Positions 54,437 to 63,537 of a stretch of DNA of 64,000 nt are shown here, in pieces. The stretch's first letter is position 1; each line of letters starts with the position of its first letter. A program made the position numbers and the translations under genes. The notes beneath the pieces were generated by a model. It was not told the DNA's origin, ran no database searches, and saw nothing but the letters and a program-made list of their open reading frames with translations. This DNA is from an uncultured Phocaeicola sp. (GTDB lineage: Bacteria > Bacteroidota > Bacteroidia > Bacteroidales > Bacteroidaceae). The stretch spans positions 1 through 64,000 of the forward strand of contig CALUET010000003.1 of assembly GCA_944319745.1 (NCBI GenBank), given 5' to 3'.

Positions 54437-55210
54437 ATGAAAGAGCGGTTGATTATAATAAAGGTCGGCGGAAAGATTGTGGAAGAACCCGATACTCTAA
54501 GTAAATTACTGGCAGATTTTGCGGCAATCCCCGGTAAGAAATTGTTGGTTCACGGTGGCGGACGTTCGGCAACAAAGGTTGCGGCTTCGTTGGGCATCGA
54601 GAGCCGTATGGTTGACGGCCGTCGTGTGACCGATGCGGAAATGCTGAAGGTCGTGACAATGGTGTACGGCGGTTTGGTAAATAAAAACATTGTAGCGGGA
54701 TTGCAGGCCCGGGGAGTGAATGCTTTCGGGCTGACAGGTGCCGACATGAATGTGATTCTTTCGGAGAAAAGGCCGGTAAAAGAAATCGATTACGGTTTCG
54801 TCGGAGACGTGAAATGTGTGGATGCCGCACGCTTATCGTCACTGATTTCGGAAGGTATCGTCCCGGTGATGGCTCCGTTAACCCACGACGGACAGGGGCA
54901 TCTGTTGAATACGAATGCCGACACGATTGCGGGAGAGACGGCAAAAAGCCTCGCCGTTTTTTTTGACGTATCGTTGGTTTATTGCTTTGAGAAGAAGGGC
55001 GTTTTGCGCGATGAAGCCGATGATGAGAGTGTAATACCCGTACTTACGCCGAAATTGTTTGAACAATATGTGGCGGAAGGCGTGATAAAAGGCGGAATGA
55101 TTCCGAAACTTGAGAACGCTTTTTCTGCAATCGATGCCGGAGTGAAGGAAGTGATTATTACATCGGCCTCGGCCATCGGGACAACAGAAGGAACTGTGAT
55201 TGTGCGTTGA
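54437..55210 (+). CDS. argB: Acetylglutamate kinase family protein (N-acylglutamate kinase)
   Basis: Phosphorylates an N-acylated glutamate in arginine synthesis. The 257-residue amino-acid kinase has IIKVGGKIVEEPDTLSKLL, LLVHGGGRSATKVAASLG, GLTGADMNVILS, LLNTNADTIAGETAKSLA and KGGMIPKLENAFSAIDAG. The classical HGGGPEI is HGGGRSATK here, which I recall from Bacteroides. If the transcarbamylase at 4861 uses succinylornithine, this kinase may act on succinylglutamate; the sequence alone does not settle this. It starts 1 base after speA and is followed by the YgjP-like gene after 21 bases. Confidence 0.93.
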   Translation: MKERLIIIKVGGKIVEEPDTLSKLLADFAAIPGKKLLVHGGGRSATKVAASLGIESRMVDGRRVTDAEMLKVVTMVYGGLVNKNIVAGLQARGVNAFGLTGADMNVILSEKRPVKEIDYGFVGDVKCVDAARLSSLISEGIVPVMAPLTHDGQGHLLNTNADTIAGETAKSLAVFFDVSLVYCFEKKGVLRDEADDESVIPVLTPKLFEQYVAEGVIKGGMIPKLENAFSAIDAGVKEVIITSASAIGTTEGTVIVR

Positions 55211-55231
55211 CCGATATAAATAGAGGGTATC

Positions 55232-55939
55232 ATGGCTTCCAAAAGAGTTTTGTCTGACGATGAGTTTGGGAAGATCGTGATACATTCCCGTCGGTTGGCG
55301 AAGAATATTACGATGAGAGTACGCCCTGACGGTCTCCATATCTCGGCACCGTATCGTTGCAAGACGGAAAAGATTCTGGAAGCAGTAAAGCCTTTTCGGG
55401 AACGATTGTTGGAACGTTTCAGGGAGGTTGCGCCGCGCCGCATAGATTTCGATTATGTTATCTCGGCAGAATGTTTCCGATTGCGTTTTGCACCGGGCAG
55501 ATTAAAATTCTTTATCCTTCGCAAGGAAGATGACGGGATGTGCATTTATTGTCCCCGCGACGTTGATTTCTTGTCGGAGGAAGTACAGCAACTTGCGCGA
55601 AAAGCGGTGGTTCGTGCACTGAAGAAAGCGGCGGAGGAATATTTGCCGCCGCTGTTGTCCGTGTGGTCAGAACGTTTTGGCTTGCCCTATAAATCGGTAC
55701 GTATAAATACAGCGCGCAGTCGTTGGGGAAGTTGTACGGCCTCTCGTGCCATCAGATTATCTTGTTATGTGATGCTTCTTCCCTCGCATTTGATGGATTA
55801 TGTGCTGTTGCATGAACTGGCTCATACGAAAGAAATGAATCACGGGCCGCGTTTTTGGGAGTTATTGAACAGGATGACCGGAGAACAAGCCTTGCGCTTG
55901 CGCTCCGAGTTGAGACAATATAATACAGGTTTTAGGTAA
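55232..55939 (+). CDS. YgjP-like metal-dependent hydrolase (M48-type zinc peptidase family)
   Basis: A 235-residue cytoplasmic protein. The C-terminal half has the HExxH site VLLHELAHTKEMNHGPRFWE with the third ligand His downstream, and RWGSCTASRAIRLSCYVML in front, the pattern of YgjP/DUF45 proteins. Peptidase activity is often presumed but not established for this family. No signal peptide or membrane segment. It lies 21 bases after argB and 12 bases before the MFS gene, so it may be in the aroK-speA-argB transcript. Confidence 0.88.
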   Translation: MASKRVLSDDEFGKIVIHSRRLAKNITMRVRPDGLHISAPYRCKTEKILEAVKPFRERLLERFREVAPRRIDFDYVISAECFRLRFAPGRLKFFILRKEDDGMCIYCPRDVDFLSEEVQQLARKAVVRALKKAAEEYLPPLLSVWSERFGLPYKSVRINTARSRWGSCTASRAIRLSCYVMLLPSHLMDYVLLHELAHTKEMNHGPRFWELLNRMTGEQALRLRSELRQYNTGFR

Positions 55940-55951
55940 AAAGATTATTCG

Positions 55952-57127
55952 ATGAAAAAGAGTTTGTTGGCATTAGCTTCGGGAACTCTTGGACTGGGGA
56001 TTGCGGAGTTTGTCATGATGGGTATCCTTCCTGCAGTGGCAAGTGACCTGCATATTAGCATACCCCGGGCAGGACATTTTGTATCGGCCTACGCGCTTGG
56101 CGTGTGTTGTGGCGCTCCGTTGTTGGTCTTGATAGCCCGTTCCCGTCCGTTGAAGCAGATATTGTTGGGGCTGATTGCCGTTTATGTCTGTGGAAACATG
56201 TGTGCTTCTCTGTCTACTTCCTACGGGATGTTGCTTTTGATGCGTTTTATTTCCGGTTTACCGCATGGAGCATTTTTTGGAGTCGGTTCGATTGTTGCAG
56301 AGCAATTGGCAGATAAAGGTAAGACTTCGCAGGCTGTTTCTATGATGATTTCAGGGATGACCATCGCCAATCTTTTCGGCGTTCCTTTCGGAACAATGTT
56401 TTGCAGTATGTTTTCCTGGCGTCTCCCGTTCTTGTTTAACGGGATGTGGGGCGTGTTGGTCTTCTGTCTTATCTGGAAATGGATTCCGTCTTTACCTGCG
56501 TTGCCCGATTCCGGTCTGAAAGGACAGTTCCGGTTTTTGAAATATCTTTCCCCATGGCTTATCATATTGGCCACGATGTTTGGAAATGGAGGCGTGTTTT
56601 GTTGGTTCAGTTATATTACGCCTCAGATGATGACAGAGGGCGGCTTTTCACAAAACAGTATGGTGTTTATTATGATGCTGGCCGGCCTTGGCATGACTGT
56701 TGGCAATTGGTTGGGTGGAAAGTGCGGCGATGCTTATGGCCTGGCTCCCGTCATTCGTGTTACTCATATCTGTTTGATTGTGGCATTGTTCGGCACATTT
56801 TTCTTCGTTCACCTCTCGTGGTTGTCGGTTTTGCTGATGTTTGTGTGTACGGCTGGGCTGTTTGCCGTGTCGTCTCCTCAGCAACTTTTGTTGTTGCAGA
56901 ACTCGCGTGGCAGTGAGATGATGGGCGCAGCTTGTGTACAGGTTGCTTTTAACCTGGGGAATGCACTGGGAGCTTACTTGGGCGGTTTGCCGATAGAAGC
57001 CGGATGGGGTTACCGTTATCCGTCTCTTGTGGGCGCATGTGTTGTCTTGTTTGGGCTGGTAAGTGTTTCGCTGTATATTCGTGAAGAGCATAAAAGATGT
57101 CGGCGGGGTATTGCAGTTGCCGGGTAA
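55952..57127 (+). CDS. MFS transporter, DHA1-type efflux protein
   Basis: A 391-residue membrane protein with about twelve helices. The first helix is LALASGTLGLGIAEFVMMGI, followed by the LPAVASDLHISIPRAGHFVS pattern typical of AraJ/YdhP-type exporters of the drug-H+ antiporter group 1. RFISGLPHGAFFGVGSIVAE is the usual loop 4 motif, and NWLGGKCGDAYGL is near the second-half repeat. The substrate is unknown: sugars, arabinose polymers or drugs are typical for relatives. It ends 72 bases before a strong palindrome. Confidence 0.88.
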   Translation: MKKSLLALASGTLGLGIAEFVMMGILPAVASDLHISIPRAGHFVSAYALGVCCGAPLLVLIARSRPLKQILLGLIAVYVCGNMCASLSTSYGMLLLMRFISGLPHGAFFGVGSIVAEQLADKGKTSQAVSMMISGMTIANLFGVPFGTMFCSMFSWRLPFLFNGMWGVLVFCLIWKWIPSLPALPDSGLKGQFRFLKYLSPWLIILATMFGNGGVFCWFSYITPQMMTEGGFSQNSMVFIMMLAGLGMTVGNWLGGKCGDAYGLAPVIRVTHICLIVALFGTFFFVHLSWLSVLLMFVCTAGLFAVSSPQQLLLLQNSRGSEMMGAACVQVAFNLGNALGAYLGGLPIEAGWGYRYPSLVGACVVLFGLVSVSLYIREEHKRCRRGIAVAG

Positions 57128-57198
57128 TTTTTGCCGAATGTATGTGTAAAACGGAATATGTTTTGCCGTTGTTTTTTATGCCGGAGGCAGAGAATAAA

Positions 57199-57244
57199 AA
57201 CACTCCCCCTGAAACTTTTGCACAAATGTTTCAGGGGGAGTGTT
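57199..57244. terminator. Long bidirectional terminator between the MFS gene and tmRNA
   Basis: A 17-base perfect inverted repeat (57199-57215 with 57228-57244) around a 12-base loop that itself contains TTTG-CAAA. The A-run on the left and T-run on the right suit the two convergent transcripts. Confidence 0.85.
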
Positions 57245-57297
57245 GGCTTTCATAGGACTTTATCATGGCCCTTGGCGCCTTTTAAAAGGTTCTTCGG

Positions 57298-57691
57298 TGG
57301 AGCTGGAGGGAGTCGAACCCTCGTCCAAACAAGGAAGCCATATGCTTTCTACATGCTTATCTCTGCCTTCGTTTTCGTGCATAGGCAGGACCAGAGCCAC
57401 CAACCTATACCTTAGTTCCTAAAGTTTCGCTTCGGCTGCGGAACAGAACCGAAACTATTCCCGATTTTGCTGTGCCGCTTTACCAAACGCTTCGGGACGA
57501 GAGCTTTTGAGCGACATCTCGTTCCCGTCACTATGACGGGAATAAAGTTTAATCTACTGTGCTTCGATTAAGCAGCGAGAGCATAATTTTCGTTGCCAGA
57601 TAATTGTTTTGTAACTGAGATTATAGTGCAAATCACAGACGCACTGCATGCTTACATACCACATCTCTCGCTGTCAAATCCAGTCAACCCC
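57298..57691 (-). ncRNA. ssrA: Transfer-messenger RNA (tmRNA)
   Basis: Rescues stalled ribosomes. On the minus strand the 5' end reads GGGGTTGACTGGATTTGACA and the 3' end carries a T-arm (GAGGGTTCGACTCCCTCCAG). The 7-base acceptor stem pairs 57685-57691 with 57299-57305, using one G-U pair each at positions 3 and 5. After the discriminator A at 57298 the DNA reads CCG, so CCA is not fully encoded and must be added. The peptide frame at 57568-57597 encodes GNENYALAA and stop, a tag ending in the protease signal ALAA. A -7 promoter box TATCTTTG lies at 57716-57723. Confidence 0.95.
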
Positions 57692-57715
57692 GATAGATGA
57701 TCGTTGTATTGGGCA

Positions 57716-57723
57716 CAAAGATA
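57716..57723 (-). promoter_or_regulatory. tmRNA promoter -7 element
   Basis: Reads TATCTTTG on the minus strand, 24 bases before the mature 5' end at 57691, which leaves room for a short leader to be removed. Between this and manA (57724-58008) only a small CGGGCT-AGCCCG hairpin (57804-57821) and the manA terminator are seen. Confidence 0.65.
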
Positions 57724-57929
57724 GTGCTTTTATGGCAAATTTCTATAAGTTTTTCTGCAAAATCGGAAAAAATGTGGAGCCGTTTCTGTAAAAAGATTTC
57801 CATCGGGCTAAGGAAAGCCCGTGCTCTTCTTCCGGGAATAACGGCATCTTCTTTACATATGCCCGGAGTGTATTGCGATGCGTCATGCGATTTCCTTCCG
57901 GAAAGCAGGGCTTCGCTTGTATAAGAAAA

Positions 57930-57975
57930 AAGAAGAATCCATAAAACGGTGTGGGCGTATTTACGGATTCTTCTT
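57930..57975 (-). terminator. manA terminator
   Basis: An 11-base stem (AAGAAGAATCC at 57930-57940, GGATTCTTCTT at 57965-57975); on the minus strand it is followed by TTTTTTC. It lies 34 bases after the manA stop. Confidence 0.8.
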
Positions 57976-58008
57976 GCTATCATGAGAAGTGTATGGTTGA
58001 ACGTTTGA

Positions 58009-58980
58009 TTAAACGTAAGTTTCGAGGAACTTTACATGCCCGTTCGGGGTAATGTCAAGCCCTTTTGTCGTTGCAGGGAAAAGAACGGATTCTCCTGCCT
58101 GCATCTCGATGGTATGTCCTTCATTATCTGTTACGGAGCATGAACCTTCCATGCAGATATAGATAACGAACGAATCGAGCTCGTTATAATCTGCCGACAT
58201 GCTCTCGGTCAGATCGTAAACCGATGTGGTAAAGTAAGGGCAGCTTACCAGCTCTACCGGCTCGTTTTGTTTGGGAACATACGGTGTGCGGTAGTCGGAT
58301 TCCACTGTATAGTCGATGGCATCCTTCGACAATTCCGTATGAAGCTCGCGCGTATTTCCGTTTTTGTCTTTTCGGTTGAAGTCGTAGATGCGGTATGTAA
58401 TGTTGGAAGTCTGCTGTATTTCTGCGATGAAACAGCCCGCTCCGATGCTGTGAATGCGGCCTGCCGGCAAAAAGAATACATCGCCCGGTTTAACGGCGTA
58501 GTCGGCCAAAGCGTCACATATGGTATTTTCTTTAATCATCTCGGCGTATTCATCGGGAGTGATTTTCTTCTTTAATCCGGAACGAAGGTGTGCTTTCCCT
58601 CCTCCATTGTCGATAACGTACCACATTTCGGTTTTCCCCATCGAGTTATGGCGTTTCATTGCCAGCTCGTCATTGGGATGAACTTGAATAGACAGGTCGT
58701 CTTGTGCATCAATGAACTTGATAAGAAGCGGGAACTTTCCGTTGAAACGTTTGAAATTCTCTTCTCCTACCAATGCACCTTTATATTCGTTTACCATTTG
58801 GGTAAGGTCCTTTCCGGCATCTTCGCCGTTGGAAACCACGGATTCATCGCCCGGGACATCAGAGATTTCCCAACTTTCACCTACTTGAGATTGCTGACAA
58901 TCAAGATGCTTGAACGGGATGATTTTTTCTCCTCCCCAAATCGTTGATTTTAAAATTGGTTTAAATTTTAATGGATACAT
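58009..58980 (-). CDS. manA: Mannose-6-phosphate isomerase, class I
   Basis: Interconverts mannose 6-phosphate and fructose 6-phosphate with zinc. The 323-residue protein is the short Bacillus/Bacteroides ManA type: MYPLKFKPILKSTIWGGEKI at the start, ISDVPGDESVV, LSIQVHPNDELAMKRHNSMG (zinc ligands), PAGRIHSIGAGCFIAEIQQT, and a C-terminal cupin (IEMQAGESVLFPATTKGLDI). E. coli ManA is about 390 residues, so the smaller form is a recognised subgroup. It has its own promoter and terminator. Confidence 0.95.
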   Translation of the reverse strand: MYPLKFKPILKSTIWGGEKIIPFKHLDCQQSQVGESWEISDVPGDESVVSNGEDAGKDLTQMVNEYKGALVGEENFKRFNGKFPLLIKFIDAQDDLSIQVHPNDELAMKRHNSMGKTEMWYVIDNGGGKAHLRSGLKKKITPDEYAEMIKENTICDALADYAVKPGDVFFLPAGRIHSIGAGCFIAEIQQTSNITYRIYDFNRKDKNGNTRELHTELSKDAIDYTVESDYRTPYVPKQNEPVELVSCPYFTTSVYDLTESMSADYNELDSFVIYICMEGSCSVTDNEGHTIEMQAGESVLFPATTKGLDITPNGHVKFLETYV

Positions 58981-59008
58981 AAGCTTATGTTATAAAAGAT
59001 TCTCGTTA

Positions 59009-59016
59009 CAAAGATA
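59009..59016 (-). promoter_or_regulatory. manA promoter -7 element
   Basis: Reads TATCTTTG on the minus strand, 28 bases before the manA ATG. The following 59017-59307 stretch (about 290 bases) contains no gene that I can support. Confidence 0.6.
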
Positions 59017-59307
59017 ATGTTTTTGGGCGATGTTTGAGGCTTTTTTCTTTATCTTTTTATAGGGTGCTGTACAGAAGTTTCTGTTTTTCCGGGGACTTGT
59101 TTGGAACACCCGGGTATGTTTGGTTGAAAGGAGGGTATCTTTCTGTAAAAAAGCAGTGCCCTTTCGGGTGAAAGAACGGAAAGATTTGTTCCCTTTTAAG
59201 CATCATAATGAGGAGATGAGACTGGCTTTTTTACGGAAGGATTGCAGATGCTGAAATATAGGAGAAGTTTTTTTGGTAAAATCTCGTGTCTTTTTCGGTG
59301 AAATGTG

Positions 59308-59315
59308 TATATTTG
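59308..59315 (+). promoter_or_regulatory. Promoter -7 element for the small exported protein
   Basis: TATATTTG, a full TAnnTTTG match, 26 bases before the ATG at 59342. It excludes the longer open frame from a TTG at 59273. Confidence 0.5.
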
Positions 59316-59341
59316 TCCCCGTTTTCAATGAGTCATTCATC

Positions 59342-59740
59342 ATGTGTAGATGGGTAAAAATAAATGTATTATTTATTGCCGTCCTTACGATCCTGGTCGC
59401 AAGGAATGTCTCTTACGCGGTTGTTTTTGAAAACGGAACGGCCTCTTTCTTGTCTTCTGACGTCACAGGCCGTCAGTGTTATCCGCCTTTCGGAGAGGGA
59501 CAACGGGGCACGAATGATGTAGCGTCTAAGTGTTGTGCGGATTTGTTTCATTACGCTCCGGTAAATCACGGGAGCTCTTCGTCCGATTGCAAGTCGGTTC
59601 TGCGTTCTTCTTTTGCGTCTTCAGGCAGATACGCGCATTCTTATTCTTTCTCATTTCAGAATCTTAATCATTCCACTCATCCATATTTGACGGATATTGT
59701 AGACTATTATGTTTATACACTTGGGCATATCCTCATTTAG
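59342..59740 (+). CDS. Small exported protein of unknown function
   Basis: Not recognised. The 132-residue product begins MCRWVKINVLFIAVLTILVA, a basic start and hydrophobic stretch fit for a signal peptide with a possible cut after NVSYA. The rest is rich in Ser, His and Tyr, with five cysteines after the leader, and ends HPYLTDIVDYYVYTLGHILI. A TATATTTG promoter box is correctly placed upstream, which supports expression. The composition is not typical of random frames, but the coding case is only moderate. It lies 112 bases before nuoA on the same strand. Confidence 0.5.
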   Translation: MCRWVKINVLFIAVLTILVARNVSYAVVFENGTASFLSSDVTGRQCYPPFGEGQRGTNDVASKCCADLFHYAPVNHGSSSSDCKSVLRSSFASSGRYAHSYSFSFQNLNHSTHPYLTDIVDYYVYTLGHILI

Positions 59741-59852
59741 TCGGGCGGGTGTTTTTTGTATTTAAAAGAGTTTTTCTTTTGGGATGACCTGTTTTGTTGC
59801 AGGAAAAAGAGGAAATGAATTTGTTATTTTATAAAATCAAATTTATCGATAT

Positions 59853-60203
59853 ATGTATTTTCTGTATTTAATAGTTGCGATACTTGCGGCTATTCTTTTA
59901 GTTGTAGCGGGAATAACGGTGGCGAAGCTTGTGGCTCCGCGCTCATTTAATCCTCAAAAAGGTGAGCCTTATGAATGTGGTATCCCTACTCACGGACGCT
60001 CATGGGTGCAGTTCAAAGTGGGATATTATTTGTTTGCTATCCTGTTTTTGATGTTTGATATTGAAACGGTATTCCTGTTTCCTTGGGCGGTCGTGGCGGC
60101 AGAAGTCGGAACTTATGCGTTAGTTAGCGTATCGTTTTTTCTTTTCATATTAATATTAGGCCTTGCGTATGCATGGAAGAAAGGAGCGTTGGAATGGAAA
60201 TAA
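59853..60203 (+). CDS. nuoA: NADH-quinone oxidoreductase subunit A
   Basis: Small membrane subunit of respiratory complex I. The 116 residues contain three membrane helices (first: [19 protein letters not shown]), then [13 protein letters not shown] with the conserved Cys loop, [25 protein letters not shown], and a final helix. Normal length. It starts the nuo operon; nuoB begins within its last 10 bases. No clear promoter was found in the 112 bases upstream. Confidence 0.95.
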   Translation: MYFLYLIVAILAAILLVVAGITVAKLVAPRSFNPQKGEPYECGIPTHGRSWVQFKVGYYLFAILFLMFDIETVFLFPWAVVAAEVGTYALVSVSFFLFILILGLAYAWKKGALEWK

Positions 60204-60787
60204 AGAAGCAAACTGCTATCCGCTCGATGAAGTATGAGGAATTTAAAAACAATGATTACCTCGAAGAAATGGTACGTGAACTGAACCGGAACGGGGCAGG
60301 CGTAATTGTAGGTGCTGTGGATGACCTCTTAAACTGGGGACGAAGCAACTCCATTTGGTCGTTGACTTTTGGTACAAGCTGTTGTGCTATTGAGTTTATG
60401 GCGTTGGGAGCTGCACGTTACGACATGGCGCGTTTCGGATTTGAGGTGACGCGTAACTCACCTCGTCAGGCGGATATGATTATGGTATTGGGAACAATTA
60501 CCTATAGGATGGCGCCGGTTCTGAAACGTTTGTACGATCAGATGGCAGAACCAAAGTATGTAATCGCCGTAGGCGGCTGCACCATTTCCGGAGGACCGTT
60601 CCTTAAATCTTATCATGTGGTGAATGGAGTTGATAAAATCATCCCGGTAGATGTGTATATCCCTGGATGTCCTCCGCGTCCGGAAGCTTTTTATTATGGC
60701 ATGATGCAGCTGCAGCGTAAAATGAAAGTTGAAAAGTATTTGGGCGGAGTAAACCGTAAAGAAAAAGAACCGGAAGAAGAAAAATAA
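60194..60787 (+). CDS. nuoB: NADH-quinone oxidoreductase subunit B
   Basis: Carries Fe-S cluster N2, the last in complex I before quinone. The 197-residue protein (start [17 protein letters not shown] at 60194) has the cysteines in [37 protein letters not shown] and [40 protein letters not shown] is typical. A longer frame from 60173 adds seven residues inside nuoA. It is 7 bases before nuoCD. Confidence 0.95.
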   Translation: MEIKKQTAIRSMKYEEFKNNDYLEEMVRELNRNGAGVIVGAVDDLLNWGRSNSIWSLTFGTSCCAIEFMALGAARYDMARFGFEVTRNSPRQADMIMVLGTITYRMAPVLKRLYDQMAEPKYVIAVGGCTISGGPFLKSYHVVNGVDKIIPVDVYIPGCPPRPEAFYYGMMQLQRKMKVEKYLGGVNRKEKEPEEEK

Positions 60788-60794
60788 ACGGATT

Positions 60795-62414
60795 ATGGAA
60801 TTGAAAGATAAAATAAAAGCAATAATACCCCAAGCAGTATTTAGTGAGACGGGAGAGCTTGTCGTAACGCTTTTGCCTGATGATTTCCGGCGAGTGGCAG
60901 AAACTCTTCGCCATGACAAAGAAGAGCCGATGGATTATTTGCGGGATATCGTAGGCATGGATTGGGGAGATGCGTTGGGAGCGCTTTATTATTTGGAATC
61001 GACCGTAACCTATCGTCGCATTACATTGAAAACATCAACGGCCGATCGTGAACAACCATTCCTCCCCAGTGTATGCGATTTATGGAAGACTGCGGAGATA
61101 AAAGAACGTGAAGTTTATGACTTCTTCGGGATTCGTTTCCTGAATAATCCTGATATGCGACGCATTTATTTGCGGGAAGATTGGAAAGGTTATCCTTTGC
61201 GTAAGGATTATGATATGGATTCTAATCCGCTGGACTTGGATAATGAGGTAAACTCTGACACGACGGAAGAGTATTATCTTAACAGTGATGGTACGATAAA
61301 AGGGCATGAAAATACCGTATTCGACCGGGACGCCTTTGTCGTAAACATTGGTCCTCAACATCCTTCAACCCACGGAGTGCTCCGTATGCGGGTGTCGTTA
61401 CAAGGAGAAACTATTTGTAAAGTCGATCCGATATTGGGATATATTCATCGAGGCATAGAGAAATTAAATGAAGGTCTTACTTATCCTCAGACGTTAGCCT
61501 TTACAGATCGTTTGGATTATCTGAGCGCGCATCAGAATCGTCATGCCTTATGTATGTGCATAGAAAAGGCCGCAGGAATTGAAATTTCGGAACGTGCGCA
61601 ATACATCCGTACCATTATGGATGAATTGCAACGAATCGATTCGCATTTATTATTCTATTCTTGTCTGGTAATGGACATGGGCGGTTTGACACCTTTCTTC
61701 TATGGATTCCGCGAACGCGAAATGATTTTGGATATTTTTGAGGGAACAACCGGCGGACGTCTGATACAAAATTATAATATGATTGGCGGTGTTCAGGCCG
61801 ATTTGCATCCGGATTTTCAGAAAAAGGTGAAGGCCTTTATCAAACATCTGCGCAGCGTAATCAAAGATTATCATGATATCTTTACCGGAAACGTGATTGC
61901 AACAACCCGATTGAAAGGCGTAGGTGTGTTATCACGCGAAGATGTTATATCGCTTGGAGCAACGGGCGGAACGGGAAGAGCCTCGGGATGGGCGAACGAT
62001 GTTCGTAAACATCATCCATATGCCTTGTATGATAAGGTGGATTTCCGTGAGATAACTTATACGGAAGGCGACTCTTTTGCAAGATACATGGTGCGTATGG
62101 ATGAAATAATGGAGTCTTGCAAAATAATAGAACAGCTGATAGACAATATACCTGAAGGCGAGTATCGTGTAAAAACAAAAGCAATCATTAAATTGCCGGA
62201 AGGAGTATTCTCTTCATCGGTGGAAACAAGTCGTGGCGAATTTTGTGTTGTTTTGGAAAGTCATGGCGATAAATATCCGTACCGATTGCATTATCGCTCT
62301 ACGGGCTTGCCTTTGGTACATGCAATGGATACGGCTTGTCGTGGAACAAAGATTGCCGATTTGATAGCAATTGGCGGGACACTGGATTTTGTGATTCCCG
62401 ATATAGACAGATGA
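60795..62414 (+). CDS. nuoCD: NADH-quinone oxidoreductase, fused subunits C and D
   Basis: Combines the C and D subunits of complex I in one 539-residue chain. The C part (about 1-145) has DYLRDIVGMDWGDALGALYYL, EREVYDFFGIRFLNNPD and REDWKGYPLRKDYD. The D part starts near 180 with VVNIGPQHPSTHGVLRMRV, then VDPILGYIHRGIEKLNE and GVGVLSREDVISLGATG, and ends with FVIPDIDR as expected. It is 22 bases before nuoH. NuoE, F and G, which would be next in E. coli, are absent here. Confidence 0.96.
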   Translation: MELKDKIKAIIPQAVFSETGELVVTLLPDDFRRVAETLRHDKEEPMDYLRDIVGMDWGDALGALYYLESTVTYRRITLKTSTADREQPFLPSVCDLWKTAEIKEREVYDFFGIRFLNNPDMRRIYLREDWKGYPLRKDYDMDSNPLDLDNEVNSDTTEEYYLNSDGTIKGHENTVFDRDAFVVNIGPQHPSTHGVLRMRVSLQGETICKVDPILGYIHRGIEKLNEGLTYPQTLAFTDRLDYLSAHQNRHALCMCIEKAAGIEISERAQYIRTIMDELQRIDSHLLFYSCLVMDMGGLTPFFYGFREREMILDIFEGTTGGRLIQNYNMIGGVQADLHPDFQKKVKAFIKHLRSVIKDYHDIFTGNVIATTRLKGVGVLSREDVISLGATGGTGRASGWANDVRKHHPYALYDKVDFREITYTEGDSFARYMVRMDEIMESCKIIEQLIDNIPEGEYRVKTKAIIKLPEGVFSSSVETSRGEFCVVLESHGDKYPYRLHYRSTGLPLVHAMDTACRGTKIADLIAIGGTLDFVIPDIDR

Positions 62415-62436
62415 TATTAATTAAAATATTAAGATT

Positions 62437-63528
62437 ATGACTTTAGATTATTATAACCTTGAGCCGTTGTTGATGTATATTCATACTTCTCTTTGCGGAG
62501 TAATGCCGGAATGGTTGGCCTTGACACTTGAAGGAGTGGTGGTAGGAGTTATCATTCTGCTTTTGTATGTGATACTGGCCATTGTCATGATTTATATGGA
62601 ACGTAAGGTTTGTGCCGCATTTCAATGTCGTATCGGCCCGAACCGTGTTGGAGGAAAAGGCGGGTTGCTTCAGGTTCCGGCTGACGTTCTTAAAATGCTG
62701 ACAAAAGAAATTATTAAGTTGAAAAATGCCGATAATTTCTTGTATAATCTGGCACCTTTTCTTGTAATATTGGCGTCTGTGCTTACATTCTCCTGCTTGC
62801 CTTGGAATAAAGGTGGAGAAATTTTGCACATGAATATCGGTATATTCTTTATTCTTGCCGTTTCTTCTATCGGTATCCTCGGAATCTTGCTGGCAGGATG
62901 GAGTAGTAATAGTAAGTATTCGTTGATAGGAGCTATGCGAAGTGGCGCGATGATTATCAGCTACGAACTTTCTATTGGTATCTGTGTGCTGACAATGGTT
63001 GTTATGAGCGGGACGATGGATATTCAAATGATCGTGAGCAATCAGGCAAATGGATGGAACATTTTCAAAGGACATATACCAGCGATTGCTGCTTTCATCA
63101 TCTATCTGATAGCAGGAAATGCCGAAGCAAATCGTGGCCCGTTTGATTTGGCCGAAGCAGAGCAGGAATTAACTGCTGGTTATCATACCGAGTATTCCGG
63201 TTTACATTTCGGATTCTTTTATTTGGCGGAGTATTTAAATTTGTTCATTACTGCAGGAATTGCGACAACTTTGTTCTTAGGAGGTTGGATGCCGTTGCAC
63301 ATAGCAGGTCTGGAAGGATTCAATGCTGTGATGGATTATATTCCGGGAGTTGTTTGGTTCTTGGGGAAAACATTCTTTATAGTCTTCCTTTTAATGTGGA
63401 TACGCTGGACATTCCCTCGTCTGAGAATTGATCAGGTTCTGACTTTGGAATGGAAATATTTAATGCCTACATCGTTGGTCGTTTTGTTACTGATGACTGT
63501 ATGTAAGATTTATGGATTAACATTTTAA
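62437..63528 (+). CDS. nuoH: NADH-quinone oxidoreductase subunit H
   Basis: Membrane subunit at the quinone site of complex I. The 363 residues form about eight helices. Seen: [57 protein letters not shown], then [19 protein letters not shown] and [20 protein letters not shown]. Family length is about 325-350, so this is slightly long. It is followed by nuoI after 9 bases. Confidence 0.96.
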   Translation: MTLDYYNLEPLLMYIHTSLCGVMPEWLALTLEGVVVGVIILLLYVILAIVMIYMERKVCAAFQCRIGPNRVGGKGGLLQVPADVLKMLTKEIIKLKNADNFLYNLAPFLVILASVLTFSCLPWNKGGEILHMNIGIFFILAVSSIGILGILLAGWSSNSKYSLIGAMRSGAMIISYELSIGICVLTMVVMSGTMDIQMIVSNQANGWNIFKGHIPAIAAFIIYLIAGNAEANRGPFDLAEAEQELTAGYHTEYSGLHFGFFYLAEYLNLFITAGIATTLFLGGWMPLHIAGLEGFNAVMDYIPGVVWFLGKTFFIVFLLMWIRWTFPRLRIDQVLTLEWKYLMPTSLVVLLLMTVCKIYGLTF

Positions 63529-63537
63529 TGAGATAAG

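Noticed and set aside
57684-57983. Minus-strand open frame of 99 residues
   Set aside because: It overlaps the tmRNA 5' end, its promoter box and the manA terminator hairpin, and has no recognisable protein feature.
59273-59740. A longer form of the small exported protein starting at a TTG
   Set aside because: The perfect promoter box TATATTTG lies inside its first codons at 59308-59315, and the ATG at 59342 gives a clean signal peptide.
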